This document shows positions 41,745-50,299 of a DNA stretch of 64,000 nt, one piece after another. Made by a program: the position numbers and the translations under genes. Location of the stretch: assembly GCA_036495715.1 (NCBI GenBank), contig DASXML010000048.1, positions 62,001 through 126,000 on the forward strand, in the 5' to 3' direction. Position 1 is the stretch's first letter. Each line of letters starts with the position of its first letter. Source of the DNA: Scandinavium sp036495715. Its GTDB lineage: Bacteria > Pseudomonadota > Gammaproteobacteria > Enterobacterales > Enterobacteriaceae. The notes beneath the pieces are model-generated. The model was not told the origin of the DNA, made no database searches, and saw nothing but the letters and a program-made list of their open reading frames with translations.

Positions 41745-43506
41745 GTAATTTGACTCCAAAACGAAGGGCAATCCCCAGGCCAACCACCACCAACAGGATA
41801 TTAATAAAGGAGAGCGCCGCCACAATATCAATCGCGCCCGCCGCCCACAGGGAAACCAGCATTGAGCCAATGGTTTCGGTGCCCGGCGAAAGCAGATATA
41901 CGCCCGTTGAATATTCGCGCTCAAAAATCAGGAACATCAGCAGCCACGAGCCAATCAGACCGTAGCGTGATAATGGGATGGTGACATGGCGGGTGATTTG
42001 CCCTCGCGTGGCTCCCGCGCTGCGCGCTGCTTCTTCAAGCTCTGGCCCGACTTGCAGCAGCGTTGAGGAGATAAGGCGCAGGCCATAGGCCATCCACACC
42101 ACGGTGTATGCCAGCCAAACGCTGAAAATGGTGCTGCGCAATGAACGTAGCCACACGATCAGGTTGTCGCGCAGCCACTGCGACCACGGCATGCCGGAAA
42201 GCCAGCCAGATTTGAGCGCGTTATCGAGCCACATCGGCAGGAACAGAAACACCCAAAGAAAAGCTAACCCGGCGAGCAGGCCCGGTACTGCACGGGGAAC
42301 CAGCACGCTGTAATCGAGAAAACGGGTGGTGTTATCAGGTTTGCGGTGCATTGCAATGCCGACAAACAGGTAACACCCGACAGCCAACGCGCCGCCAAAA
42401 ACGCCAATCGCCATTGAGTTAACGATGGCGCGCAGCAAGTTAGGTTGCGCCCAGATGGTGCGGAACGTGTCGAGCGAGAGCTGATCCCAGACCGACACGC
42501 CGACGCCCCAGTTCGAGATAAAGGCGCGCAGAACAACGCCCATCAGCGGAACGCCAATGGTCACCGTCAGCCAAAAAGCCACGACGCCACCGGCGACCCA
42601 GCGCCATTTTCCCAGCGGCAGCGCGCGAGCCTGCGAGGCTTTGCCTTTTACGGTTACAAAACGGTTGGCGGTGCGCATCAGGCGGCGTTGCAACATCACC
42701 AGCGGAATGGTGATGCAAATCAGTACCACGGCGACGGCGGCCATCAAATGGTATGACGGCGTGCCGAGTTTGTTGGTGAGCTGATACAGATAAGTAGCCA
42801 GCACCATGTTGCCCTCCGGGTCACCCAGCACCAGCATCAGGCCGAACACTTCCAGACCGAGGAAAAACAGCAACACAATGGCGTACAGAATCGACGGTCT
42901 GACCATCGGCAAACTGACGGCAGTCATCACCTGCAACGGCGAAGCCCCGGCAATACGTGCGGCTTCTTCCACATCGGAACCGACGCTACGCAGCGCGGAG
43001 GAAATATACAGATAAGCGTGCGGCACGTGGGTCAGGCCGGCGATCACCACGATGCTCGACATGTCATAAATATTCCACGGGACGAAGCCAATCAGAGATT
43101 GTGCCCACAGCGAGAAGAACCCCACCGGCCCTGCGGCGACCACATAACCAAACCCCAACACCATCGGTGAAACGAAAATAGGCACGAGGATCAGTGGCTC
43201 AATCAACCGTCTGCCGGGCAAGTCGGTGCGCACCATCAGAAACGCAAGGATGCCGCCGAGCGGAATAGCGATAGCCACCAGGCCGAAGGCGAGAATAAAC
43301 CCGCTTTTAAGCGCTTTATAGAAATCTGGATCGGTAAAAATGAACCCAAAGGATTCAAGGCTCCACGCTTTTGATGGCGCAAAGAAAGGCGCGGAAAGGA
43401 AACTCTGTATCACGATGAACGACAGCGGGGTGTAAATAACCAATGCGGTTATGAGCACCACGATGCCACGTGGCAGGCTTTGCCACTTTCTGCGTAATGC
43501 ATTCAT
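41737..43506 (-). CDS. AfuB/FbpB-type ABC importer permease (fused halves)
   Basis: This 589-residue permease has about twelve helices in two halves, each with an EAA loop (EEAARIAGASPLQ near 181 and EEAARSAGATRGQ near 500). One protein therefore forms the whole channel. It lies between the binding protein (87 bases upstream) and the ATPase (overlapping). Family members import Fe(III) or phosphorylated sugars. Confidence 0.9.
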   Translation of the reverse strand: MNALRRKWQSLPRGIVVLITALVIYTPLSFIVIQSFLSAPFFAPSKAWSLESFGFIFTDPDFYKALKSGFILAFGLVAIAIPLGGILAFLMVRTDLPGRRLIEPLILVPIFVSPMVLGFGYVVAAGPVGFFSLWAQSLIGFVPWNIYDMSSIVVIAGLTHVPHAYLYISSALRSVGSDVEEAARIAGASPLQVMTAVSLPMVRPSILYAIVLLFFLGLEVFGLMLVLGDPEGNMVLATYLYQLTNKLGTPSYHLMAAVAVVLICITIPLVMLQRRLMRTANRFVTVKGKASQARALPLGKWRWVAGGVVAFWLTVTIGVPLMGVVLRAFISNWGVGVSVWDQLSLDTFRTIWAQPNLLRAIVNSMAIGVFGGALAVGCYLFVGIAMHRKPDNTTRFLDYSVLVPRAVPGLLAGLAFLWVFLFLPMWLDNALKSGWLSGMPWSQWLRDNLIVWLRSLRSTIFSVWLAYTVVWMAYGLRLISSTLLQVGPELEEAARSAGATRGQITRHVTIPLSRYGLIGSWLLMFLIFEREYSTGVYLLSPGTETIGSMLVSLWAAGAIDIVAALSFINILLVVVGLGIALRFGVKLHD

Positions 43507-43559
43507 ATTATATCCCTGGCGTAGCGGCGGACTAAAACGGATTCAGGAACAGGAAGGGA

Positions 43560-43580
43560 GCGCGGCAAACGCAGCCGCGC
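43560..43580 (-). terminator. Hairpin between binding-protein and permease genes
   Basis: GCGCGGC / GCCGCGC (43560-43566 and 43574-43580) lies in the short gap after the binding-protein gene. Without a T-run it more likely stabilises the upstream message, giving more binding protein than permease. Confidence 0.55.
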
Positions 43581-43593
43581 GCGGGTCATTCCC

Positions 43594-44682
43594 TTACTTG
43601 GCTGCGGCTTCGCGCCACTGTTTTATGTAATCCAGACGTTTTTTCGGCTGTAAATATTCCAGCAAGGTTTCGTCCACCGGGATCGGTTTCAGCGCCTTGC
43701 CCAGCATTTTGGTCATGCCGTCGATGTCATTATTGCCTTCGATATCGTTACGAATAGACGGGATATCGGCCTGGTTTGCCAGAATACTTTGCCCTTTTTC
43801 AGACAGCACGTAATCCAGCCACAGTTTCGCAGCGTTGCTGTTTTGCGCCTGTTGGCTGATAAAGGAGACGCGTGACAGCACCAGGGTGTAATCCTTCGGA
43901 TAGGAAATGCCTAATGACGGATCGGTTTTCGCGCGCGCTTCGGCATAAGATCCAAGGATGTTGAAACCGATCAGGTTTTCGCCGGATGACACGCGCTCCA
44001 TCATCGTGCCCGTGGAGGACTGTACGGCTAAACCGCCTTTGGCAACGTCAGCCAGCGTTTTGAAGTAGTGAGGATCGGCTTTGAAATCCTGCACGGAAAG
44101 CATGAAGCCCAGACCGGATTTTTCGATGTCGTAAGTGGTGACTTTGCTCTTAAATTTGTCGCTCTGACCGGCAATCAGTTTCGCCAGCGCCGCATGAGAA
44201 TCAGGGACTTCACCCGCCGGGATCAGGCGTTTGTTATAGATAAACACCACCGGCTCATATGTGGTGCCGTAGGCCTTACTCTGCCAGATTGCCCATTTTG
44301 GCAGTTGGCCCTGTTCGGGGGTTTTATACTCCAGGGCGTAATCGGTGGCGAGTTTCAGCGCGGTGTCCATTGAGGAACTCCAGACCACGTCACCGCTGCC
44401 GCCACCCGCGGCTTGTTCGCTGATATAACGGTTGTACAGTTCGGTACTGTTCATATCGTTGTATTCAACTTTAATGCCTGGATAGGTCGCTTCGAAACCT
44501 TTGATCAGCGGCCCGGCCGCTTTGGTGTCCGTCGTGGAGTACACCACCACTTTGCCTTCTTTAGTCGCGGCATCGACGATTTTTTGATAGTCGGCCGGAT
44601 AGCCCTGTGGTAGAGCTGATAGAGCAGAGGACGACATGAGAACAGCAGCAGAAATCAGAGATATGCGGAATGTGTTCGACAT
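43594..44682 (-). CDS. AfuA/FbpA-type periplasmic binding protein
   Basis: This 362-residue protein has a signal peptide (residues 1-23, SALSA) and a type II binding-protein fold; VVYSTTDTKAAGPLIKGFEATYPGI is typical of the ferric-ion/AfuA group. The iron-binding pair of tyrosines that FbpA has near its C-terminus is not evident, so a sugar phosphate or other organophosphate is as likely as iron. The start at 44682 (MSNTFRIS) is placed at the signal peptide. Confidence 0.88.
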   Translation of the reverse strand: MSNTFRISLISAAVLMSSSALSALPQGYPADYQKIVDAATKEGKVVVYSTTDTKAAGPLIKGFEATYPGIKVEYNDMNSTELYNRYISEQAAGGGSGDVVWSSSMDTALKLATDYALEYKTPEQGQLPKWAIWQSKAYGTTYEPVVFIYNKRLIPAGEVPDSHAALAKLIAGQSDKFKSKVTTYDIEKSGLGFMLSVQDFKADPHYFKTLADVAKGGLAVQSSTGTMMERVSSGENLIGFNILGSYAEARAKTDPSLGISYPKDYTLVLSRVSFISQQAQNSNAAKLWLDYVLSEKGQSILANQADIPSIRNDIEGNNDIDGMTKMLGKALKPIPVDETLLEYLQPKKRLDYIKQWREAAAK

Positions 44683-44929
44683 TATAATTAACCTTTTAGT
44701 TACACTTGAGGAACTAAAAGTCAACATAGCCTATGGGGTTGGACAGGCAATAGGGGGACGAACGCTTTTTGCATGAAGTGTGATTGTTGGCGTTATTTAC
44801 GCAATTAACGCCATAGAAACCACGAAAGAAACGAGACAGAGCGCCTGTATTGAGGCGATTGGATACGGGCTCTCTGGCGGGTCTCTATTTTTAAATCTTC
44901 TTTTTGGATGTGTCGCGTGAAACGGTGAT

Positions 44930-45406
44930 TTACCGGGTAAATGCGCCGTCGCCGACCTGAGCCTGCGCATACCATTTCATCAGTTCGGCGGTACCGGGCT
45001 GACCTTCAGCGGGGGCCCACGGCGCAGAATCTTGTTCCGGAACGGGCTGATAACCGCCGTGCTTCACTTCGAAAATCACGCCGCCGTTATCTAATGACAA
45101 GACCGCGTGCCACGTACCCGCTTCCATCTCAAGCGCTTTGCACTCCTCGCCGAGCACGACGCGGCGGGTGACGGTGCCGTTATCATCGAAATTCAGTACC
45201 ACAAAACGACCGCTCAGCGGGAACAGCAGCTCAAACGTATGCGGATGACGATGCGGGCGAACGTAGGTGCCGGGTTCCATCGCAATGGCCAAACGCTGTA
45301 CCGGATCGCTCAATTCAGGATGAAAATTACGGTGCGCGCGCAAACGGGGAGAACTGGCTGCCGTTTCGCTCTGTTGCTGCATGTCGTTCAGGGTAATTGT
45401 TTTCAT
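44930..45406 (-). CDS. WbuC-family cupin protein
   Basis: This 158-residue single cupin has the metal-binding HxH...E pattern (RPHRHPHTFE near residues 50-59) and a later His (TWHAVL). WbuC proteins are often found in O-antigen clusters; here the gene stands alone, and the function is unknown. The start is set at 45406; an ATG ten codons upstream is an alternative. Confidence 0.82.
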   Translation of the reverse strand: MKTITLNDMQQQSETAASSPRLRAHRNFHPELSDPVQRLAIAMEPGTYVRPHRHPHTFELLFPLSGRFVVLNFDDNGTVTRRVVLGEECKALEMEAGTWHAVLSLDNGGVIFEVKHGGYQPVPEQDSAPWAPAEGQPGTAELMKWYAQAQVGDGAFTR

Positions 45407-45495
45407 TTCAGTCGCCTGGTGTAAATTCTGATACACAAAATTGTTTGGGTCAGACAGATTATCAGTCGCTATGCGGTCAGAGAAGCGTGGCGTGC

Positions 45496-46989
45496 TTATC
45501 GTTCGTACTCTGAACCCTTCCCTTTTTTATAGCGGTACATCCGTTTATCCGCTTCGGCAATCGCGGCGATTAACGGTGTGTCGTTGTTTAGCGGGGCGAA
45601 ACCATAGCTCACCGAAAGCGAAATTCCGTGACCAAACTGCTGTAACTGCGCGTTGATACGCACCATCGCTTCGTAAGCCCCCGCGACGTTTCGGGTGCGA
45701 AACAGAATCACAAATTCATCTCCGCCCATTCGAACCGCGTAGTCATAGCCGGAGCGAATATTCTGCTGAATACTGGCGGCGATAAACTTCAGCGCGTCAT
45801 CCCCCATTGCATGACCATATTTATCGTTTATAGGTTTGAAACGATTACAGTCGATGAGTGCGACGATGTAGCCGTCGTGTTTCCCCCGGTGTTTTTCCCA
45901 CGCCAGCAGCCATTTGCGGTTATAGAGTGAGGTGAGCGGATCGGTCTGTGCGGCCTGTTTATGCTTGAACATAGCGCGGCCCAGCAGTGCCACTACTGCA
46001 ACAAGTAACAGAAAAATAAGGATATCGGGATAGCCATTCGCTGAAAGGTAAAATGCCCATGGATTAACGGAAACAGTGAAAACATAGCGCTTGTTGATCT
46101 CAAAGGAGGTGCTGCCAAACGCATATCCATTATTGAGAATACTGATATGGCTATGTTTGAGTTTATCCTCAACGTCAATATTCAGATACCGCTCGCCTGA
46201 GGTGTAGCCCATTCGGTCTATCAACTGAATAAAGGTGTTTAATTCATAATCAATGCACGCCACGCCGAGGACGGTATTTCCGCTGGCATCGCCAATATCA
46301 TAAACAAAATGTTCAATAGAAAGCGTAGGGCGTTTGGTCAGGACGTCCTGATAAATCGCGCTGAATTTTCCCGCTGACGTCTCCACGGTATTGTTCAGTT
46401 TTTGCGTAAAGTAATTCCGCGTTTTCCCTTCGCCTTTCAGAATAAAGCCTTTGCCTCCGTAGCTGGCAAAAACGTAATCACGCGTCGGCATTTTGGTATA
46501 CAGATAGATATAGTCATTATCGACCGGAAGGAAATAGCGCCGCACAACCAGGTGATGATGAGGGACCCGGTCTTCATGGTCGAGCGCCAAATCTATGCTG
46601 CGGGCAATCAGCACCGCCTGTCGGGGTAATTCGCGACGAGACTGAAGTGTGCCCTGAAAGTTGGGGGACGGGGTGTCAGCAAACAGGTTCGCGCCATAAA
46701 TATTGTGCTGCGGATCGTGTTCCATCGCAGGCGTCGAAAAGGGCGGCTGGGCATGATTCAGGCGGAAGTAGAACAGTGAGATAACGTCGGCGAGATCTTC
46801 GTTATGCAGCATATCGTCGGCAAGAATATTGCCAAGCCCGGCCGACACTTTTTCAGAGACCGTCACCAGACGGAACAAAACGGTGTAAGCAAACACTATC
46901 GCGACCAGAGCCAGTCCGGTGAGGACCAGGATCTGTATCAGGCGGCTTTCAGCTTTTCGGGCAACACGGCTTAACACATCTTTTACCAT
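45496..46989 (-). CDS. Membrane diguanylate cyclase (GGDEF)
   Basis: This 497-residue protein has an N-terminal helix (about 20-43), a periplasmic sensor domain (about 45-320), a second helix (about 325-343) and a C-terminal GGDEF domain with an intact MGGDEF site. The product-inhibition RxxD site is not present in its usual position (the sequence there is SGYD), so it may lack feedback control. The overall layout resembles DgcJ. The start at 46989 is nine bases from GGAG; the ATG at 46998 touches that site. Confidence 0.9.
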   Translation of the reverse strand: MVKDVLSRVARKAESRLIQILVLTGLALVAIVFAYTVLFRLVTVSEKVSAGLGNILADDMLHNEDLADVISLFYFRLNHAQPPFSTPAMEHDPQHNIYGANLFADTPSPNFQGTLQSRRELPRQAVLIARSIDLALDHEDRVPHHHLVVRRYFLPVDNDYIYLYTKMPTRDYVFASYGGKGFILKGEGKTRNYFTQKLNNTVETSAGKFSAIYQDVLTKRPTLSIEHFVYDIGDASGNTVLGVACIDYELNTFIQLIDRMGYTSGERYLNIDVEDKLKHSHISILNNGYAFGSTSFEINKRYVFTVSVNPWAFYLSANGYPDILIFLLLVAVVALLGRAMFKHKQAAQTDPLTSLYNRKWLLAWEKHRGKHDGYIVALIDCNRFKPINDKYGHAMGDDALKFIAASIQQNIRSGYDYAVRMGGDEFVILFRTRNVAGAYEAMVRINAQLQQFGHGISLSVSYGFAPLNNDTPLIAAIAEADKRMYRYKKGKGSEYER

Positions 46990-47173
46990 CGACGTCATCT
47001 CCGGACTGCCTGGCCGTCATTGTGCTCAGTGTAGTCACGCAAAGGGAGGGACGGTAATTAAAAGGAAACATTCATCCATAATACCTGTTTACGCTGTAAT
47101 GAAGCCTAAACGAATCAGACTTCATTAGTGAGAGAGGGGCTGTGAGGGATGTGTGGTTTTCCCGCGCTGAGGT

Positions 47174-47194
47174 AAAAAGTCGCCCGGAGGCGAC
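47174..47194 (-). terminator. Rho-independent terminator of the DUF1090 gene
   Basis: GTCGCC / GGCGAC (47179-47184 and 47189-47194, loop CGGA) is followed on the minus strand by five T residues (47178-47174). Confidence 0.85.
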
Positions 47195-47198
47195 GTCG

Positions 47199-47597
47199 TT
47201 ATTTATTCAGTTCCGCTTTGGCTTCAGCCAGCTCTTCTTTGGCGTCATCCAGTTTTTCTTGTTTCTTCTGGATTTTATCGGTACGTCCTGTGGCCTTAGC
47301 TTCCGTCAGTTCCTGCTCGCGCTCAGTCACTTTTTGCTCTTTTTTGCGCACATCGGCTTCACGTTCTGTACGCAGAGAAGCATCAGTGCAGTTAGCGTTT
47401 ACTTCTGCTAACGCCTTCTCCAGTCCAGCGATTTGACCACTGTTATTGTACTTTTTGGCGTAGTCTATCTGCTGTTGAATCTGATCTTTTTTGGCCGCGC
47501 AGCCGGTCAATGTTGATTGCGCGAAAACTGAGACGGCGGGCAGGGTCATCAGTGCTAATGTCAGGGTGCTACTTTTTACCAGATTGGCAAATTTCAT
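47199..47597 (-). CDS. YqjC-like DUF1090 periplasmic protein
   Basis: This 132-residue protein has a signal peptide (residues 1-26, ending VFA) and a DUF1090 region: a Cys pair (TGCAAKK and NANCTD) flanking two helices, then a long charged coiled coil rich in Glu/Lys (residues 80-132). It resembles YqjC of E. coli, of unknown function. It has its own terminator. It is divergent from the RoxA-like gene. Confidence 0.85.
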   Translation of the reverse strand: MKFANLVKSSTLTLALMTLPAVSVFAQSTLTGCAAKKDQIQQQIDYAKKYNNSGQIAGLEKALAEVNANCTDASLRTEREADVRKKEQKVTEREQELTEAKATGRTDKIQKKQEKLDDAKEELAEAKAELNK

Positions 47598-47779
47598 GGG
47601 GTCTCTCCGTGTCCATGGTTCCAGAAGAATCCTAGTTTATAGATCTTAATGAATTCTTAAATCCTCTCGCTTGGGTTGCGGATTATTCATTTTTTCGCCA
47701 ACCCTTGACCCTTAGCAAGGTCGGCAGGTGACATCTCTCGCATAATCACGCCCGTTTATCCTCTTACTGGTGTGATTGT

Positions 47780-48901
47780 ATGGTTAACCAACTGAACATT
47801 AATTGGCCCGAGTTTTTAGAAAAATACTGGCAAAAACAACCCGTTGTTCTGAAAAATGCTTTCCCAAACTTTGTTGACCCGATCACGCCAGATGAGCTGG
47901 CGGGGCTGGCGATGGAGCCGGAAGTGGACAGCCGCCTGGTCAGCCAGACCGACGGTAAATGGTCCGCAAGCCATGGCCCGTTTGAACACTTCGAGGGGCT
48001 CGGTGAAACCGGCTGGTCGCTGCTGGCACAGGCGGTGAACCACTGGCATATGCCTTCTGCCGAACTGGTGCGTCCGTTCCGCGTGCTGCCCGAATGGCGC
48101 CTCGATGACCTGATGATCTCCTATTCTGTACCGGGCGGCGGTGTTGGCCCGCATATCGACAACTACGATGTGTTCATCATTCAGGGAATGGGGCGGCGTC
48201 GCTGGCGCGTGGGGGATGCGATCCCGATGCGTCAATTCTGCCCGCATCCGGCGTTGCTGCACGTCGATCCGTTTGAGCCGATTATTGATGTCGAAATGGC
48301 ACCGGGCGACATTCTGTACATTCCGCCTGGATTCCCGCACGACGGCTTTACTTACGAAGACACGCTCAATTATTCCGTCGGTTTCCGTGGGCCAAACGGC
48401 CGCGATTTAGTCAGCAGCTTCGCGGATTACGCGCTGGAAAACGATCTCGGCGGCGCGCATTACAGCGATCCTGACCTGACCGTGCGTGAACACGCGGGCC
48501 GCGTGGAAGCGCATGAGCTTGAGCGTCTGCGCGCAATGATGGTAGAGATGATCAGCCAGCCGGAAGATTTCAAACAGTGGTTTGGTCGCTTTGCCTCTAC
48601 GCCGCGTCATGAGCTGGATATTGCCCCGGCAGAGCCGCCGTATGCGGAAGATGAAGTGCTGGATGCGCTGACGGGAGGGGAAACGCTGGCTCGCCTGAGC
48701 GGTTTACGTGTACTGAATATCGACGGTAAATTCTTCATCAACAGCGAAAGCTGGGATACCGCTGACGCGAAAGCGGCTGATGCGCTGTGTCGCTATACCG
48801 AACTCGGTCAGTCCGAGCTTGGCGATGCGCTGCAAAATCCGGCGTTTATTGCAGAGCTAACGGCGTTTATGAATCAGGGCTATTGGTTCTTCGAAGAGTA
48901 A
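47780..48901 (+). CDS. roxA: RoxA-like JmjC ribosomal oxygenase (YcfD family)
   Basis: This 373-residue protein has exactly the length of YcfD/RoxA, the 2-oxoglutarate and Fe(II)-dependent enzyme that hydroxylates an arginine of ribosomal protein L16. The iron triad is complete: His125, Asp127 (GPHIDNYD) and His187 (PPGFPHDG), with Arg139/140 for 2-oxoglutarate. The sequence is clearly more divergent than neighbouring orthologues are from E. coli, and ycfD normally lies near phoPQ, so this could be a second copy. The C-terminal winged helix is present. A REP pair follows. Confidence 0.88.
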   Translation: MVNQLNINWPEFLEKYWQKQPVVLKNAFPNFVDPITPDELAGLAMEPEVDSRLVSQTDGKWSASHGPFEHFEGLGETGWSLLAQAVNHWHMPSAELVRPFRVLPEWRLDDLMISYSVPGGGVGPHIDNYDVFIIQGMGRRRWRVGDAIPMRQFCPHPALLHVDPFEPIIDVEMAPGDILYIPPGFPHDGFTYEDTLNYSVGFRGPNGRDLVSSFADYALENDLGGAHYSDPDLTVREHAGRVEAHELERLRAMMVEMISQPEDFKQWFGRFASTPRHELDIAPAEPPYAEDEVLDALTGGETLARLSGLRVLNIDGKFFINSESWDTADAKAADALCRYTELGQSELGDALQNPAFIAELTAFMNQGYWFFEE

Positions 48902-48905
48902 TGGC

Positions 48906-49006
48906 AATGCCGGGTGGCGCTCCGCTTACCCGGCCTACCGTACCCAGGCCAACATGAACTGTCCCACTTTATGGGCCAGTTCAGCGGTGCCGCCGGGCAT
49001 TTTTTT
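48906..49006. repeat. REP pair and terminator-like end after the RoxA-like gene
   Basis: A REP unit (atgccgggtggcgctccgc..., 48906-48936) and an inverted partner (gcggtgccgccgggcat, 48985-49001) can form a large stem, followed by a run of T residues. This BIME-like element separates convergent genes and probably acts as a terminator. Confidence 0.7.
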
Positions 49007-49010
49007 TTAC

Positions 49011-50099
49011 TTAACGGGCAAAGTGTAAGCCGATGCGGCTCAGTTTGCGCACCAGACTGATTTCCGCTTGCGAGAACGGAATGCCGTTTTCTTCAAACAC
49101 ATCGTGAAACCACAGACGGCAGTAATCGGTGGCGCTGGTCATTACCACCGGCCAGGGCAGAAACGTTTGGGTTTTGCCACGCACCAGCCCCCATTGATAC
49201 GGCGCAACGTTGGCGGCGTGCATCAATGGCAATTGTTCTTCAATGGTGCTGCCGACGTGGCGGGCCAGCCATTCGGTGCAGAACATCGGGCGGTTGAGCT
49301 GTTGTAGATGGTGGATAACCGCAACCATGCGCGCGGTGTTGGTGTAAGCGTGGAAGCTGACCACGTCCGACAGTTCCAGCGCGGTTTTATCCAACGGATG
49401 CGTGTAGTGATGAATGCCGGTTTCTTCCGGCTGTAAGCGCCACGCGCAGACGGTTAACGGTTGTTGCGGGTCTTCTTCTCGCGCCCATTCAAAGGCCTTG
49501 CACATCAATTCATGGGCATATTCTTCAAGTTTTGGGTCATAGAACACTTCGACAGTACCGGTCGAGAAAATCCCACGGTTGCCCGGTTCGTTGTAGAGAT
49601 CCCACAGCAATACGCGTTTATCGCTGCGGAATTCACGCACAATGTCGCGCACGTAGCGCTCGATCTGCGGCCAGTCGTCGTAGTTGCACACTTTCGCACG
49701 CCCCGGACTCGCCGCTGCCTGGCTGTTGTGAACGCCTGGAACAGGCGCTTTTTGCGGGCCGAGATACGGTTCGTCGCCAGAAAAGCCGCAGTCGTCCATC
49801 AGCGTTAACAGGGTGCGGAAACCGTGCGCATCAGCAATCTGCAGAAACTGGTTGATACGGGCGATTAATCCGTCGCGGTCGTGTTCCCAGACGATAAACG
49901 GCAGATTAATACGCAGACTGTTGTAGCCCGCTTCAGCCGCCCAGCCCAGTTCGCGCTCGATTGTCGGCGCATCAAAGGTCTCTTTCTGCCAAATATCGGT
50001 CCAGTTTACCGCTGTAGACGGCAAATAGTTAAAACCGCACAGCCAGCCCTGCTGCTGATACCACGCCTGCGCCTGTGCCTGACTCCATTGCTGTTTCAT
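49011..50099 (-). CDS. Glycoside hydrolase, cellulase-like (GH clan A)
   Basis: This 362-residue TIM-barrel protein has the acid/base Glu in WDLYNEPGN (near residue 170) and a nucleophile Glu in FCTEWLAR (near 274), the clan A pattern of GH5 and relatives. It has no signal peptide, so it acts on imported oligosaccharides or glycosides in the cytoplasm. It is divergent from a LacI regulator with a palindrome between them. The exact substrate is unknown. Confidence 0.82.
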   Translation of the reverse strand: MKQQWSQAQAQAWYQQQGWLCGFNYLPSTAVNWTDIWQKETFDAPTIERELGWAAEAGYNSLRINLPFIVWEHDRDGLIARINQFLQIADAHGFRTLLTLMDDCGFSGDEPYLGPQKAPVPGVHNSQAAASPGRAKVCNYDDWPQIERYVRDIVREFRSDKRVLLWDLYNEPGNRGIFSTGTVEVFYDPKLEEYAHELMCKAFEWAREEDPQQPLTVCAWRLQPEETGIHHYTHPLDKTALELSDVVSFHAYTNTARMVAVIHHLQQLNRPMFCTEWLARHVGSTIEEQLPLMHAANVAPYQWGLVRGKTQTFLPWPVVMTSATDYCRLWFHDVFEENGIPFSQAEISLVRKLSRIGLHFAR

Positions 50100-50125
50100 G
50101 CTTATCCTCGCGACTGATAATGTTT

Positions 50126-50143
50126 AGCTAATAAATATTAGCT
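50126..50143. promoter_or_regulatory. Candidate LacI-type operator of the hydrolase gene
   Basis: AGCTAAT AAAT ATTAGCT (50126-50143) has seven-base perfect arms and lies just upstream of the hydrolase start, between it and the divergent regulator. Confidence 0.55.
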
Positions 50144-50299
50144 GGCGAGTGAATGAGCAAAGACCGCTATGCGAAAAAGCGATAACTGTCACAAAGTTGA
50201 GCTATCCGGGCGAGAGAAACGTGACCGATGACGCACAGCGCTGCCGAAATGCGGAGCGGGCAGGTATGATGTTGATTCTAGAGACCGTGGGGCAGGGAC

